A stretch of DNA of 64,000 bases, taken from the NCBI GenBank assembly GCA_029582265.1, contig CM055828.1, positions 5,005,402-5,069,401 of the forward strand, given 5' to 3'. Of the stretch, positions 52,411 to 64,000 are shown in pieces. The notes beneath the pieces were generated by a model that was given only the letters and a program-made list of their open reading frames with translations, was not told where the DNA came from and did not search any database. The translations under genes and the position numbers were made by a program. Each line of letters starts with the position of its first letter. Positions within the stretch are counted from its first letter, which is position 1. Origin of the DNA: Zoroaster sp. YZ-2022. Its lineage: Eukaryota > Echinodermata > Asteroidea > Forcipulatida > Zoroasteridae.

Positions 52411-52627
52411 AGGGACAATGTCGCCACGATCAGAGCAGACTTCCACCAGGGCATGAAACCGGTGTACTAGTTTCAGATGAACACAGTGACTGAAAATTTC
52501 TTGCTCATTTTATGCAGTAGCAACAGTAATATGACTTTATCATGTGTGGATATTATTTTCAGTCACTGACTTAATCTAAAACTAGCACTCCGATTCCATA
52601 CCCTGTTGATCGTGACCATTTGTCCCT
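52411..52627. mobile_element. Palindromic MITE, best copy
   Basis: Arms of about 80 bases: left 'agggacaatgtcgccacgat' through 'cagtgactgaaaa'; right its inverse from 'ttttcagtcactga' to 'tgtccct'. About 60 bases of centre. Relatives at 36169 and 34288. Confidence 0.75.
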
Positions 52628-53218
52628 ATATGTTTCTCACGACCTTGCGAAATTTCACTTTTGAAGTGAAAGCATGTCAGGGCCACCGTAGTGTAATGCT
52701 TATGATGGTTTCAATCTAGAAATTAAAAAAAATTAGAAAAGTGAAATAAATGAAAACAAACATGCGATTCTAAATCTAATTCACCATCTTGTTAACGACA
52801 CAACATAAAGCAAACCGGGTACATGTTCACAGATTTTGTAATTATATTATATGATTCAACGAGTGTAAACATACTTTTAGAAGCAGTTTCACCAAAATTT
52901 AGCAATGTATACCTTCCATTTAAGACCTTATAAGTAATTCCACCGTGATTCATTTTCCGGCCAATTTTAGAAGGTATTATTATACAGAATAGAAACAGTA
53001 ATTTGACGATCATCGTGCCTTCTTGTAATACTTCAAGTTCTTAATTTTATTCTTTTCTCTCAATTCTTTTCTCTTAATTTTATTCTTCAAGTAATTAAAC
53101 TGATGAAACAACCCTATCATTTATTAAATGGTTTTGTTAAAATATATTATTCATATGAATATTATCATAAGTAATATTTGTAGCTTTGCATGGTGAAAAG
53201 GATAAGTAAAGACTGTTT

Positions 53219-53438
53219 GCGGTGACACCGTGTGAAATTCTCAAATTGAGTAGTAATTAGTTCTGAAAAGAACTGGAAGTTACAACTCCACGTTTCGAGT
53301 TTCTCCTGAAGACTATCAGAGCATTCTCCTGCTCCTGAAGACGACCAGAGCATACTGATTGAAACGTTGAGTTGTAACCTCCAGTTCTTTTCAGAACTAA
53401 TTACTACTCAATTTGAAAATTTCACATGGTGTCACCGC
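53219..53438. mobile_element. Inverted pair of Penelope-like fragments with hammerhead-like motif 3
   Basis: Left arm 53219-53290 and right arm 53368-53438 are inverse copies of the 38460-38533 sequence. Between them are CTGAAGA twice (near 53305 and at 53335-53341). The second has stem GACCAG/CTGATT, GAAA (53361-53364), CGTT and GAG. An extra C precedes stem II, as in motif 2. Confidence 0.5.
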
Positions 53439-53449
53439 GAATATTACCA

Positions 53450-55060
53450 TGGTCGACGTCATTGTTTACCGACACTCCTAACCCGAAGAATATTTCATCG
53501 ACTTATACCTCCTGAGAAATCGCTCAATTAAGTACGTAAAAACAAGCATATCATTGTATATTGAAATACATAACTTAGACAATTTATTGAATACATTCCT
53601 ACTGTCATACCGCGGGCCAATATTGACACATTTGTTGATACATCCATTGATCCTATAAACAATGTTTTTTTCTTCCAGATGTAATCTAAGCGCTCACGGG
53701 CAAGCGTGTCATAGCACTGGCAACTCCGGTGTCGTCCCAACGGTTTATTATTATGCAGAAAGCTTGAAGGGGAACGAGTGGGAAAGACGGACATAAACTT
53801 GGTATGATTTCATTATTGTGGGCACCCTCAGGGCTTACATAAGCCAGCAGTGGAGTGTAAGCTAATTAACTTACCCGAGAAAAGTCACATAAGTTCAACC
53901 AAACGTTTTCTCCCACACTCAAGACAGTGTTCTTAGTATCCCCACGAACTGATTATTTTCTGATACTTAAACGGTGGTCTGATAATATAGGGAAGGTTTC
54001 TCGGATGTCGCAGGCGTCATCTGGCAGAAAAGCTGCCCTTGTATAAACCTAAATATACCAGATTTTAGATAATGTTCCCTTATTGAAACGATCCCTATGG
54101 TATACGATTAAGCTGTGGAAGTTTACGCCTATCTACTGTATCGTTCACGAGAAAACAGTGAAAATGCATTCGAATGCATTCCAACGCCCGAATTTCACCA
54201 GATGGCAGAGAGCCTGTTTATTTCGCACATATCCGGATCTCGATCACCAGACAGTCCATATGGTTTAGACAGTTTACTGATCCAGAAATTCATTTTGGAA
54301 TATAATTTCGCAAATTTTACTTTGCGTATTTTAAATATTTAAAGGTACTGTTGTGCATTGACTTCAAAACCACTACTTTTATACACTCTTGGTGATCTCA
54401 ACACATAATTGATCACTGGTCGTCAACAAACCTATAGTTGGTGTTAAATTGATGACGGTATCAAACATCCCTTGAAATATTTCTGTCTCAGGAACTATCG
54501 TTTTAGTAAAATGGGCTGAAACCTGCATAGATCAATAGTTTGTATGTTTAGGCATATTATCCACGGGAGTATAATAATATAAAAAAACGAGCACATAATC
54601 GTTCCCATTAATAATGAAAGACATCAACGGAATAAAAAGGCAAAACCTTTCAGATGCATGAAGATCTACGGAGTACACGCAGACACAAGTCCCGCCCAGT
54701 CTAGACAATAATTGAGCCTCGTTTTTATTAAGAGATATTTCTCAATTTTGCAAGAGTGAAGAGGCTTTTATATGAGACAGATTTTGACGTGGTGGTGACT
54801 GAGATGTTTTGCGTTAAAGTCACGTGTGGAAAATACCGAATTACTGCATCTCGAGTGCCGTCAACCCAACAATGGAAGGACTATTGCATGTCTATGTGTC
54901 TGTTAACGAGACACACTGTGAGATAATTTGAGTTGATTAACATAGTCCACGTGCGTCTACTCCCTTCAATATTGCTTTAAAGATGTACCGCTCGTGTTTG
55001 GGCTGAGTTAATGGTTTAAAAAAATAGATTTAAATGTTGAATTGTTATTTTTATGGGGTT
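53450..55060. other. Intergenic stretch, nothing recognised
   Basis: No exon recognised. 'atttaaaggtac' near 54340 may be the edge of an 'AGGGAA' MITE. Confidence 0.35.
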
Positions 55061-55066
55061 AAGGTT

Positions 55067-56275
55067 AGGCCAAAAAAGGTCTCCGGTTTCTGGTCTCCGC
55101 TCGCGTCGCCTCAGACCCGCGCGTCGGCAATTTATTAGGTGTTCGGCTTTTCAGCCGAACAACTATTGTTATTGTTCCGTTTTTTTGTTTTTTTTTACTT
55201 CTCCTTCTTCTTCTTCTCCTTAACTCTTCTCTACATCGAAAGTGCAAGTTAACAATTTCACACAACCTTGAAACTTCACACATATAAAGACCTTATCATG
55301 TAGATGAATCTAGAAGTTGTTACGTAACGTCATCAGGTATCAAATTACAAGCCATTTAAGTTTTAAAAATGACCATTTGCTATCGACTGTATATCAAAAT
55401 ATACTAAAGCTATGATGTTCATAATCTGGGATCTGATAGATCAAGGCTTAGGCAACATTTGAAAAGTTAACGTCAAAATCGTCTGACATTTGCATCCGGT
55501 TGTACCGGAAGGTCAAAGTTTTGATTTTTTTTTTTTCTTCAAAATCCCATTGACTTAACACACACCAGACACTCGTGGTTCTGGGGCCCATTGTTTACAA
55601 ACCGCAGAGACTGAGATCGTTATCTACTGGAAAACAGCTGGCGGTCTTCACGGGGACGTTTGCGGTGTCACAGGCTAAAGCTCTTGCAGGATAAAATATA
55701 TTTTATAGATGTGTGGTTGGGCGTTTAAGCCAATAACGGATGCGCTACAATATTTCTAAAATCATAGATCGTATTAACTTAATACTGCAGTGTCATTTTT
55801 GTACGAATGGAAAGGGCTGTTGAAAAAGCCAATACCGAAAAGCTATTTCTTTGAAATGAGTAAGGCAACTTACTTTTGAAAACAATCTTAAGTCACATTT
55901 TAACAATGATCCCAATTGATGAGGACATCAATTACCGTCACTTCCGAACACCTTGAGTTTGTTCACAAACTCTGAATTTCTAGTTTTATTTTATTTATTT
56001 ATTTATTTTATTTTTATTTTTTTTGGGGGGGGGTGGTGTTTTGTTTTGTTTATTTGTTTGTTTTTTGCTAACGATGTCCAATTGCAGCCAAAATTGCTGG
56101 ATCGATTGGAATTCTGCCGCGCTGTGTTTTAAACATATAGGGGATGAACGTTTGCCCGACTTTTTGCGGCCTTTCTCATCCACCATACTTTGTGTGTGGG
56201 AAATTTGGTCTGGTTCCAATAACCACGTATACATGTACATGTAGCTTTTCACGTATTTCGCTGGTTGGCAGAAAA
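55067..56275. mobile_element. R1 MITE-like repeat, copy 4, split by insertion
   Basis: The left part (55067-55130, 'gtttctggtctccgctcgcg' to 'gcgcgtcggca') and right part (about 56060-56275, 'gtccaattgcagccaaaatt' onwards) join to one R1. The gap holds the element at 55133-55958 and T/G-rich filler. Confidence 0.7.
55133..55958. mobile_element. Element nested in R1, 'AGGTGTTCGG' ends
   Basis: 'aggtgttcggcttttcagcc' begins it and also forms a small hairpin; an inverse 'ccgaacacct' ends it. CT-rich 'cttcttcttctcc' follows the left end. The hairpin word also occurs at 11393-11422. Confidence 0.5.
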
Positions 56276-56284
56276 AATAATACT

Positions 56285-56404
56285 AATAATAATAATAATA
56301 TCCTGGTAGCTAACCGGTTAACCAACCGAAACTGCACTAACCGTTAAGAACATTGGTAACCGGCTAACCGAAACCAATATTTAAAAATAACTAAATATAA
56401 ATAA

Positions 56405-56443
<39 letters not shown>

Positions 56444-56670
56444 AAAAATTGAAAATTTGCCGCCCATTTTGTTGTTCTTTTTTGCCGCATTGGTTTTTTA
56501 AACAATCATTGCGGGAAGTTTATTGATGTTTTTTGATTGAAAATGTAGTACACATTTGCCGACTATCTAGTTTGTATAATTGCCATCGGGTGCCAACGTT
56601 AACCGGTTAACCGACCGTAAAAGGTTTCGGTTAAACGGTTAGCGAACTAACCGGTATCTCCCAGCACTAA
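56285..56670. mobile_element. 'aaccggttaacc'-rich element with (AATA)n
   Basis: 'taaccggttaacc' and 'taaccggctaacc' words near 56310-56365 and inverse-type words near 56600-56655 bracket an (AATA)n run (56397-56445). It looks like a hAT-type MITE; limits are uncertain. Confidence 0.5.
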
Positions 56671-56739
56671 ACCCTAGATCTGCCCCTGTATTCTGGGTCA
56701 TCGACATGCTTGAAATCGGCAATATTTATATCCTTACTC

Positions 56740-57735
56740 TGACATACATACATACATAAGTTTTACTGCTTCTTCAGTTACTGAAGAGTTGCAGAGTGTT
56801 TCCACTGATCTAAACTTTACACAGTTCCGCGGCTTTAAACAGTTCGTATTCGTTTTCATACCGGGATTGAACTTGTTTGAACGTAGTGTTGATCATTTTA
56901 CCACGTTTTTTGTTTTTGTCGGCGCTTAGCATCATGCGTTTCATGATGAGATCATTTTCCGCGCGAATGAGGTGAGCAACGTACTTTTCCTGTTGTTTAG
57001 AAACAAAATCTGAAATTGATGGTACTTTGCAGAAGCGGTAGAGATCGGCGGTAGTGTACCAATATCGAAAATCTGGCTCACCGCCGTCGTGATCTGTATG
57101 TCTGCAAAAGCCGTTACGAATCATCTTGCGTAACATGATTTGATAACAAGCGTTCAGTTTCGTTTGTTGCACTTTGGTGAGTGACCAGTTGGCACAGTTG
57201 TAGCAGAGTCTTGAACGAACAAAGAGTTAAGAAATTGGATGCGAATCCACAGGTGTATCTTTCGGTTCAGGAAAAGGTTTTTCATGGAATTGAATTTGAT
57301 ATCAGCACAGTCGATGCGTGCGTTAATTTCGATGGCTCCAGTGGTGCACTCGCGGTGGTTTATCAACGAGCCTAGGTAGCGAAATGTCTGGCACGACACA
57401 ATCGGTAAATTTTTTATACATATTTTGCTGTCTTTGTTTTCATCTTCACCAGTCGGATCAATGGTCATAAGTTCCGTTTTCGATTTATTAATCTGGAGTC
57501 GGTACTTTTTGAAAATATCATCGATGAGTTCAGCAGCTGATTGCATGTGACCTAGTTCAGTGCAAAACAGGATAATGTCGTCTGCGTAACCACTCCAAGG
57601 GCACCAATTGTCGCCTCTAGGTGGGTAATTTCTCCGTTGACTGCGATTGCAGAATGTGCCGGTATCGTACTTGTGCTGAAAAAATTCTATTTTTTGTTGG
57701 GCTGCTTGGAGGAGGTCATATGCTTATCCCTGAAA
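56740..57735 (-). mobile_element. Second LINE, 3' part of reverse transcriptase
   Basis: Minus strand: GYADDIILF (box at 57577-57588) followed by LQINKSKTELMTID and TFRYLGSLINHRECT; then, after a frameshift near 57160, MLRKMIRNGFCRHTD and VAHLIRAENDLIMKRMM to a stop at 56810. The 3' tail has 'tatgtatgtatgt' near 56745-56757. Sequence differs from the LINE at 1-1960, so a second family. Truncated and broken. Confidence 0.88.
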
Positions 57736-57739
57736 ACCA

Positions 57740-60700
57740 TCAAAAATCGCATCAAAGCATCAAAGCTTCAAGGCTTTTGTGGGTAGAGTTGGGTATCGAT
57801 TTATAGACTATGCTGGATCTACTTTCATTTTCTTGTAAGCGCCTCAGGAGGGCATACTTACACAACTCTTTTAATTGTGAGTGATTTTACAGGCTGAATA
57901 ATCAGGTCAGTCCTAACAAGTTTTTTTTTTATAGATGTCTTGGGGGAGCCAAAACACGGAGTTCTGAATAAGACACGGGAAACTTTTAAGAAAATTGGTT
58001 TTCAGGCGAAAGCTGTCAGTGAGATCACCCGGTTTAATCTCTTCTATAACATCACAGTTCGCAGATTAGAATCATGACTTATAATTACGGCCTGTGAAAG
58101 ACGTGGCCGTCAGTAGGGGAAACTAACCCAATAGGATTGAAACTGTACATCAAGAAAAGCAATCAATTATGCTCGGCCTTTTTCTTCGAAGATTTGAGAC
58201 TACGAATTAGAACAAGGCTATTATTTTATGTTTTCTTTTTGTGTGCACCTGTCCGCTCCATGCAATACACATTGAGGGCGCCCTTTGCGTGAGCAGCTGC
58301 TGTCTCCAGGGCATTAAAGGGAAGGTACAACATTAATATTTGCAAAACTGCTTCTATTCGAGTATGCTCGCTTCTCGGCATTAATACACATTTAATAACC
58401 ATTGAACCTGTAAAAAGTTTCACCTAAATTTTATAATCATCTTGTGCTTAAATTTGCAAAATGTCTAGGCTTACTTTATTTTGTTCGAACCTTCGAATCT
58501 CTGACATCCTTACAGCACATCTTGATTGCCATGCTTAGAATATTTTCTATGCTAAATGATGAAGCACTACTTCGAATTGGCTGGAATGCACAGCGCAATC
58601 TGTGCGTGTGGTCGATAGTAAGAGTCGGGTCTAACGCCTCACCCAATTATTGCCAGGAGACTGTCTAAGATTGCGAATTCATTGTGTCAATGCCAGCGTG
58701 AAGTTTCTCGATTAACTTACGGGGGGGGGGGTCATTTAAAAAAGCCGTGTGGTACGTCACGTATATCACACGTGTACCTGACGTTAAGTGGGTCCCTTAT
58801 AACACATAACAGGACTGTAGACTTCAGAACAGCAATTACAAAACACTTCACAGTGAAATTACATCCACACGGTGAACCGAAGTGATGACGTTACATTGAC
58901 AAAAAACACCGAACCGTTTGGTAAGTGTTGCATCAACGAACAAAACGGAACAAATATTGTGTAAAACCAGCGGCCATTGAAATGCGACGTCACACTTCAA
59001 AATTAGTATAGGCCTACCGGTATTATTTAATCTTCACGTCGGCATGATATAACAAACTGTTGAAAAAGATATGCATTTTTTTAATGAAATCTACACAAAA
59101 CGAACACTTACACTATATTGATTGAACAAAAAAAAAAATTGTCTATATAATTTTGCTGGCGGGATTAGCCTACTAATGTTTGACACCTTCGTATATTCCC
59201 ACCACATAATAATAATTTGATGCACTATTTCTGACGTCAAGAGACATTATTGATTTATATATTTGTTTCGGTGTAGTATGGTAGCGATTAGCGATGTTTG
59301 GCCGCCGTGGATCTCACTGTTTGTCCTGACAAAAATCTATAGGCCCATATTTCTGCAAATGTTTAGCATTGCATGTATACGGCATCTGCTAGTATTCAAC
59401 CGTCATCAATTCATATCACGTGTGAGTTTAGATACAAGTTATTCTGAACTGACCTGTCTGTGAAAGATCATTTTAAGACACTGTACTGTTTTAAACTTAA
59501 AGGGTATACAATTTTATAGTTAAATAAACTTCTGGGAAGTTTAAACAAAACTGGAAATCTATTTTTAATATTGTATAAATAACCAAACGTTATTAGGATC
59601 AAAACACCCCAAAATTTTGCAATTAAAATGTAGGAACGTATTGTAAACATGCATACAGAGTTACGAATCATGTTTTCAAGTTAGAAAATTACTATTCATA
59701 GGCCCTTTAATGATTCACATTCCGTTCTGGCGGGTTAATTTATCTGTGAAGGAAATTTATCACCAAAGAACATGTTTTTTCAGAATGGGAAAAAAATCTA
59801 TTATCGAATTTCCACAATGGTCTGAAAGAAATTCGCTCGCAGCAACACAACACCGACTAACATTTATACAACTTCTCTCAAGCCTCATATAGCTTATGAA
59901 TAATTCACGACTGAATCTGACGTGTATAGTGCTCACCCACATACATAATATAAGATATTATGTACTGCATGTGTGCTTACCTCTGTTTCAGTATATACAG
60001 GCCATAAGACAACCTCACCAAGCACATCCGCGCACATCTCAACCAAATTTCCGCTCAACTTTTGTGAACTGTAATAAGGTGTTCGGGCACGTACGGCTAC
60101 AGTGCCCGCGAATACATACTGAAATATTGTTCGACTATTTGTCTTGTCGTAGTTTGTTGTCATCGCGTAATGATTCTGGCTCTATGTGCGTATGGATTGT
60201 ATGTGTGCGATGTCTCATCTGAAACTTGATGACCCAAGAAAATTTATAATTCAAGACATTACTTCCAAATACTATAGCCACACCCCCCTCCGTCGCGATA
60301 ACGCTATAAATATTCTGGTTTATTTAATTTGAATTACAGCGGCCAAAGGCCCGAAAATATTCAAATTTACAAAGTAAGAAAGGTGTAAACAGTAAAAATA
60401 CATTCAATTAAAAATATTACAAATATTAATATATATTCATTTAAAATATATTCATTTAAAAAGGCTCTAAACATTGCAAAAGTACAATGTTAAAAAATAA
60501 CACCGTGGTATCGTTCTCAGGGGCTCCAGCTATTTTGGTTAACGCGTCCGCGTCTGGCCTTCTGGAAGTAAATCCATTAGCAATGTCTATACAGGTCTAT
60601 ATTTAGAAAATAATTCAATAGGTAGCCTACACTCGGACAATACAATTGCATTCATACACATATTTTGCATTGTCAGTTTCAGATGGCATTTTTACATTTT

Positions 60701-61260
60701 GTGTGAAAATGAAAAAAACAGTTGCGCATGTCAGCCACGTCATGCCTGATTCATGGGGTTGTTAATTACATACCGGTACCCATTACTCTACTCAAGGTTA
60801 AAATTTACATTATTATGGAGCCATTATTAAGCCGTATACAAATTGCAATTAAATGTAATTCCAGTTGTCATAGTAACCGCTAGCGAAAATACGGCCTAAA
60901 TTTGCATACAGGTTATTTAATATTGTTTGAAACTTTAATGGTTCGTTTTGTATAGTGCGCTCTATGATGGTTTAATACCACTAATGCGATGAATTTTCGA
61001 CCGTATATACGTTATATATATGACATTAGTTATCTATTAAAGCTCGAAAGAGTTGATTTCACCATGACAGCCACGATCGTAGGATGGAGAGAAGAACAGC
61101 CAGAGCAGCTAATCACTTTGCTAAGCAATATGAAACAGACAACCAGCCAAAATGTATGCAATTATTATGAACATTTGGGTTGGTAACCAACCAAACCTAT
61201 AGGCCTACTTAGCAAATGTGCAACATTTTCTGCTTCTATAGCAACTGTCTGCTTTTAGGT
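57740..61260. other. Intergenic stretch, nearly featureless
   Basis: No exon recognised. Seen: 'ttaaagggaaggtacaac' at 58314, a piece of the 'AGGGAA' MITE; a poly(G) run at 58721-58730; little else. Confidence 0.45.
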
Positions 61261-61266
61261 AAAACT

Positions 61267-61364
61267 TGTAGCTTTGCATGGTGAGGATGATAAGTAAGAC
61301 TAATTGCGGTGACACCATGTGGAATCTCAATTGAGTAGTAATTAGTTCTGAAAAGAACTGGAGT
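61267..61364 (-). mobile_element. Penelope-like fragment, no ribozyme core
   Basis: Inverse of the 38460-38533 sequence ('gcggtgacaccatgtgg', 'ttctgaaaagaactgga'). The hammerhead-like part is absent. Confidence 0.5.
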
Positions 61365-61566
61365 ACATTTTGTATGAAAAATTTTGTATGAAAAATTGAC
61401 TGGCAGTCAACCCCTTGCTAAACAAAATGACACTGCAAGCAATTTATATGCTATGAAATTTTCCCCCAGGCATGACCAACGATAGACTGGAAACTACCCA
61501 TTATTTAGTTTAAAGATGCTCCGATGACAAACGCTTGATTTCATTGCAGAGAAAGGCCTTTCTCTA

Positions 61567-62317
61567 CACTGTAAAAAATTACCGTAATTTTACGGCGAAA
61601 AGTTTGTAAATTCTACGGTGAATTACCGTAATCATCCATTTCTCAGTGTTTTACGGCCGAAACCCGTATTATGGCCACTCCCATTGCACTCTGGGATATA
61701 TCCAATATGTAAATGACTGACCTTAATTTGACCTAGCTTTGCGCTCGAATCATTTCCAAGGTTTAAATATGTGAAAATGGATGATTTTAGCCCATTTTCA
61801 AATAATTTACTGTTAATTTTATGATTAAAAAGGTAAGATTTTGATGTTCTCTTCTATGTTGATGTAAAAAAGTACATTCAAAATTTAAAATATTGAAATA
61901 TAGATTATAATTGCATGCCACCATGACTAAAAAGAGTTGAAAAGACAGTATATATAAAGAATACATGTTCCGTTCAGTATAGTAGTAACTGGAGAGGAGT
62001 GATTGAAAAAGGAACCGGACTACGCGTCCGTATAGGTAAGTGAAAGACATTGTGTACAATAAACAGTTGCATTGATTATTAACTCCAATACCTGCAGATC
62101 TATCCCATAGTAGATGCAGCGTTTCCCCCATGGACGTTAACAGCTGCGTCATATACGGTACCCGTACAAATATGTAAATATTTTACGTAAAATAACGGAA
62201 AGTTTCAGTAAAAACTACCGTAACCGTTATTTCGCAGGCCGTAATTTTACGGGATTTTCCTGGCGTCCAAACTGCCAGGAAAATCCCGTAAAAAAACGAG
62301 ATTTTTTTTTTACAGTG
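61567..62317. mobile_element. TA-flanked element, CACTGTAAA type (751 bp)
   Basis: 'cactgtaaaaaattaccgta' and the inverse end 'tttttttacagtg', with further inverse matches inside ('ttaccgtaattttacgg'). TA on both sides. No transposase is seen. Same end type as 30534-30741. Confidence 0.75.
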
Positions 62318-62450
62318 TATAGGCGCGGTGCGCACGAGCCGTATAATTATATCGATCGCACAACAGATAGAATAAACTGTTTATGTAGACATTTTAAATA
62401 TTTAGTATTAAATTACTATGTTCTATATCTATGAATCACACATATGGAGT

Positions 62451-62991
62451 GTCGTGGCCGAGCGGTCTAGCGCACCGAACTCAAGTTCTGGTGTTGCCAG
62501 CAGCAGGGTGTGGGTTCGAGCCCCGGTCGTGACACTTGTATCCTTGAGCAAGGTACTTAACCATAATTGCTTCGTCCTTCGGATGGGACGTAAAGCCGTA
62601 GGTCCCGTGTGTTGTATAATGCACGTAAAGTGGATTGTCGTGGCCGAGCGGTCTAGCGCACTGAACTCAAGTTCTGGTGTTGCCAGCAGCAGAGTGTGGG
62701 TTCGAGCCCCAGCCGTGACACCTGTGTCCTTGAGCAAGACACTTAACCATAATTGCTTCTCTCCACCCAGGGGTTAAATGGGTACCTGTGAAGGCAGAGA
62801 TGGTTTGCTCTCTATGCGCTAGAAATGGCAGCAATTGAGCTGTATACTCCCCAGGGAGCTGAGATGGTTTCAGGAATGATTTATGAGCCTTATGAGCCTT
62901 ATGAGCAGGGATAATAATATAATGCGCCTTGAGCGCCACTTAGTTGGTGGATACGTGCGCTATATAAATCTATACATTATTATTATTATAA
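62451..62991 (+). mobile_element. Dimeric tRNA-Leu-derived SINE, full length
   Basis: Two complete heads at 62451-62535 and 62637-62721. Each has 'gtggccgagcgg' (box A), loop word ctcaagt (CAA anticodon, Leu-like), a long variable arm and 'gggttcgagcccc' (box B). The first is followed by the short 'ttcgtccttcggatgggacg' body, the second by the long body and an (ATT)n tail. Both promoters look intact, so this is the best candidate source copy in the window. Confidence 0.9.
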
Positions 62992-62999
62992 TAGCTAGG

Positions 63000-64000
63000 C
63001 TATTGCATAACTGGTACGCATGTATGTGCGTACCCAGGGCACGCATACCGTGCGTGGTACCAACCATTTGACCCGAGTTCAAAGTTACCAAAAGATTCTA
63101 GCTGGTATCGGGCAGCACTCGCTTGCCAAGCTATACGTGACGTCATGTTTTGGACTAGACCAACTATCTTCCCAAATTACTTTTTGTTTAATATAAACCA
63201 AAAACAAAACATTAATAAATGATTACAAGGAAAATAATATCCCAAGTCACGATCACAAAATGTCTATTTCACTCAACGTTGAGGGTATAGGCCCCTACAA
63301 TATTGTAAGTTATAAAAACACCCATTGTTACACTTGTTAATAGCAATGAACTCGTTTATCTATTATAACATATCTTATATGGATACGATCAAGTACTGTC
63401 TGTGACTCCGTGTAGAAGATCCAAGGTGAGTAGGTCTAGGCCATATCTTCGGTAGGCTGACAAACACCAAACGATATCAAAAGCGTCACCGTGTATGTAT
63501 TAGTAATGTTATAGCGAAAAGACCATGAAATGTGGATATATGCCGTCTCAACTTCTCATCTACACTTCGATAATCATGTTGTTTCAACCGGGTCACTACA
63601 CTGGAGTGTCTTCAGGGCTTCACATTCCTAGGGTTACCAAGATAAATACAGCATATTGCGTCTACCTGATCCGCTATGACGTAGTACACTAGTCCTGATG
63701 ACTTAACCAAAATGTCAAGGGAGACACGAGAGAAGGCTCTCTATGAATTAATTCACGGCCCCGTTTCAAAAGGGCAAAACGACGCACGTGGACTTAGCCG
63801 AAATTCCTGATGATAAATTCAGGTCAGTAAATTCAGTGCCAATTCTCATCGTTGTTTTGATGAAGGATTTCTGAAAATTAGCATAACCGAATGATTTTAA
63901 AGGGTGCATCTAAATCAGTGTGAATTATGAGTTGACATGACTTGATATGATATGCCCTATTTCCAGGGACCATGCACGATCCATGTACAGTGTCTTGTAC
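63000..64000. other. Right end, nothing recognised
   Basis: No coding exon, RNA gene or repeat recognised. Confidence 0.4.

Noticed and set aside
54083..54342. Two overlapping plus-strand frames of 61 and 75 aa
   Set aside because: No splice context, no composition shift and no recognisable motif.
59896..60222. 108-aa plus-strand frame
   Set aside because: Overlapped by an equally long minus-strand frame and without coding features.
62451..62721. Two genuine tRNA-Leu genes
   Set aside because: Heads are followed by the repeated SINE body and recur at 21323 and 39946 with the same tails; the acceptor stem is poorly paired.

Overview
This window is animal (metazoan) nuclear DNA, not bacterial or viral. 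Genes are split by GT-AG introns, non-coding DNA is AT-rich, and there are LINE, SINE and MITE copies and microsatellites. The protein families and the frequent 'aggccta' words recall echinoderm or hemichordate genomes; that placement is inference, and no species is claimed. Exon edges come from splice consensus plus reading-phase continuity. Repeat edges come from comparing copies by eye.

The central gene lies on the minus strand, 38794 down to 22032: a complete calcium-activated chloride channel regulator (CLCA) family gene. I could assemble 16 coding exons with intact splice sites and phase into a 1,022-residue protein. It has a signal peptide, an HEXXH metalloprotease-like domain, a VWA domain with a complete MIDAS, a beta-rich and fibronectin-III-like region, one membrane helix and a cytoplasmic tail. 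One exon (32458-32568) is only 37 codons and is found through its phase and the family motif. Its AATAAA signal overlaps the stop codon. The introns are full of MITEs, SINEs, a minisatellite that supplies a 3' splice site, and a TA-flanked element made of repeated hairpins (34622-35342).

The left third (about 2.9-20.3 kb) holds three same-direction minus-strand copies of one first coding exon, at 3764-4088, 11990-12341 and 13502-13826. They belong to a protein resembling the start of DRE-TIM metallolyases (HMGL-like). All end at the same donor, and two have a TATA box. They arose by an older tandem duplication followed by a recent segmental duplication of about 6.7 kb (3757-10395 and 13495-20283). 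The two young copies differ by a TTAA-flanked MITE present in one only. No downstream exons are seen; if the gene is live they lie beyond the left edge.

The right part (39-64 kb) is gene-poor. It has a probable unknown 143-residue coding exon (48914-49345, minus), a small TATA-ORF-AATAAA unit (44217-44659, plus), a Harbinger-like element carrying a Myb/SANT-like reading frame (43025-44041), LINE fragments, a hAT-type MITE with 8-bp duplications, a near-perfect hairpin MITE, a doubled tRNA-Leu-derived SINE and Penelope-like fragments with hammerhead-like motifs. Large parts of 49.4-50.9, 51.3-52.4, 53.5-55.0, 57.8-61.2 and 63.0-64.0 kb hold nothing I can name.
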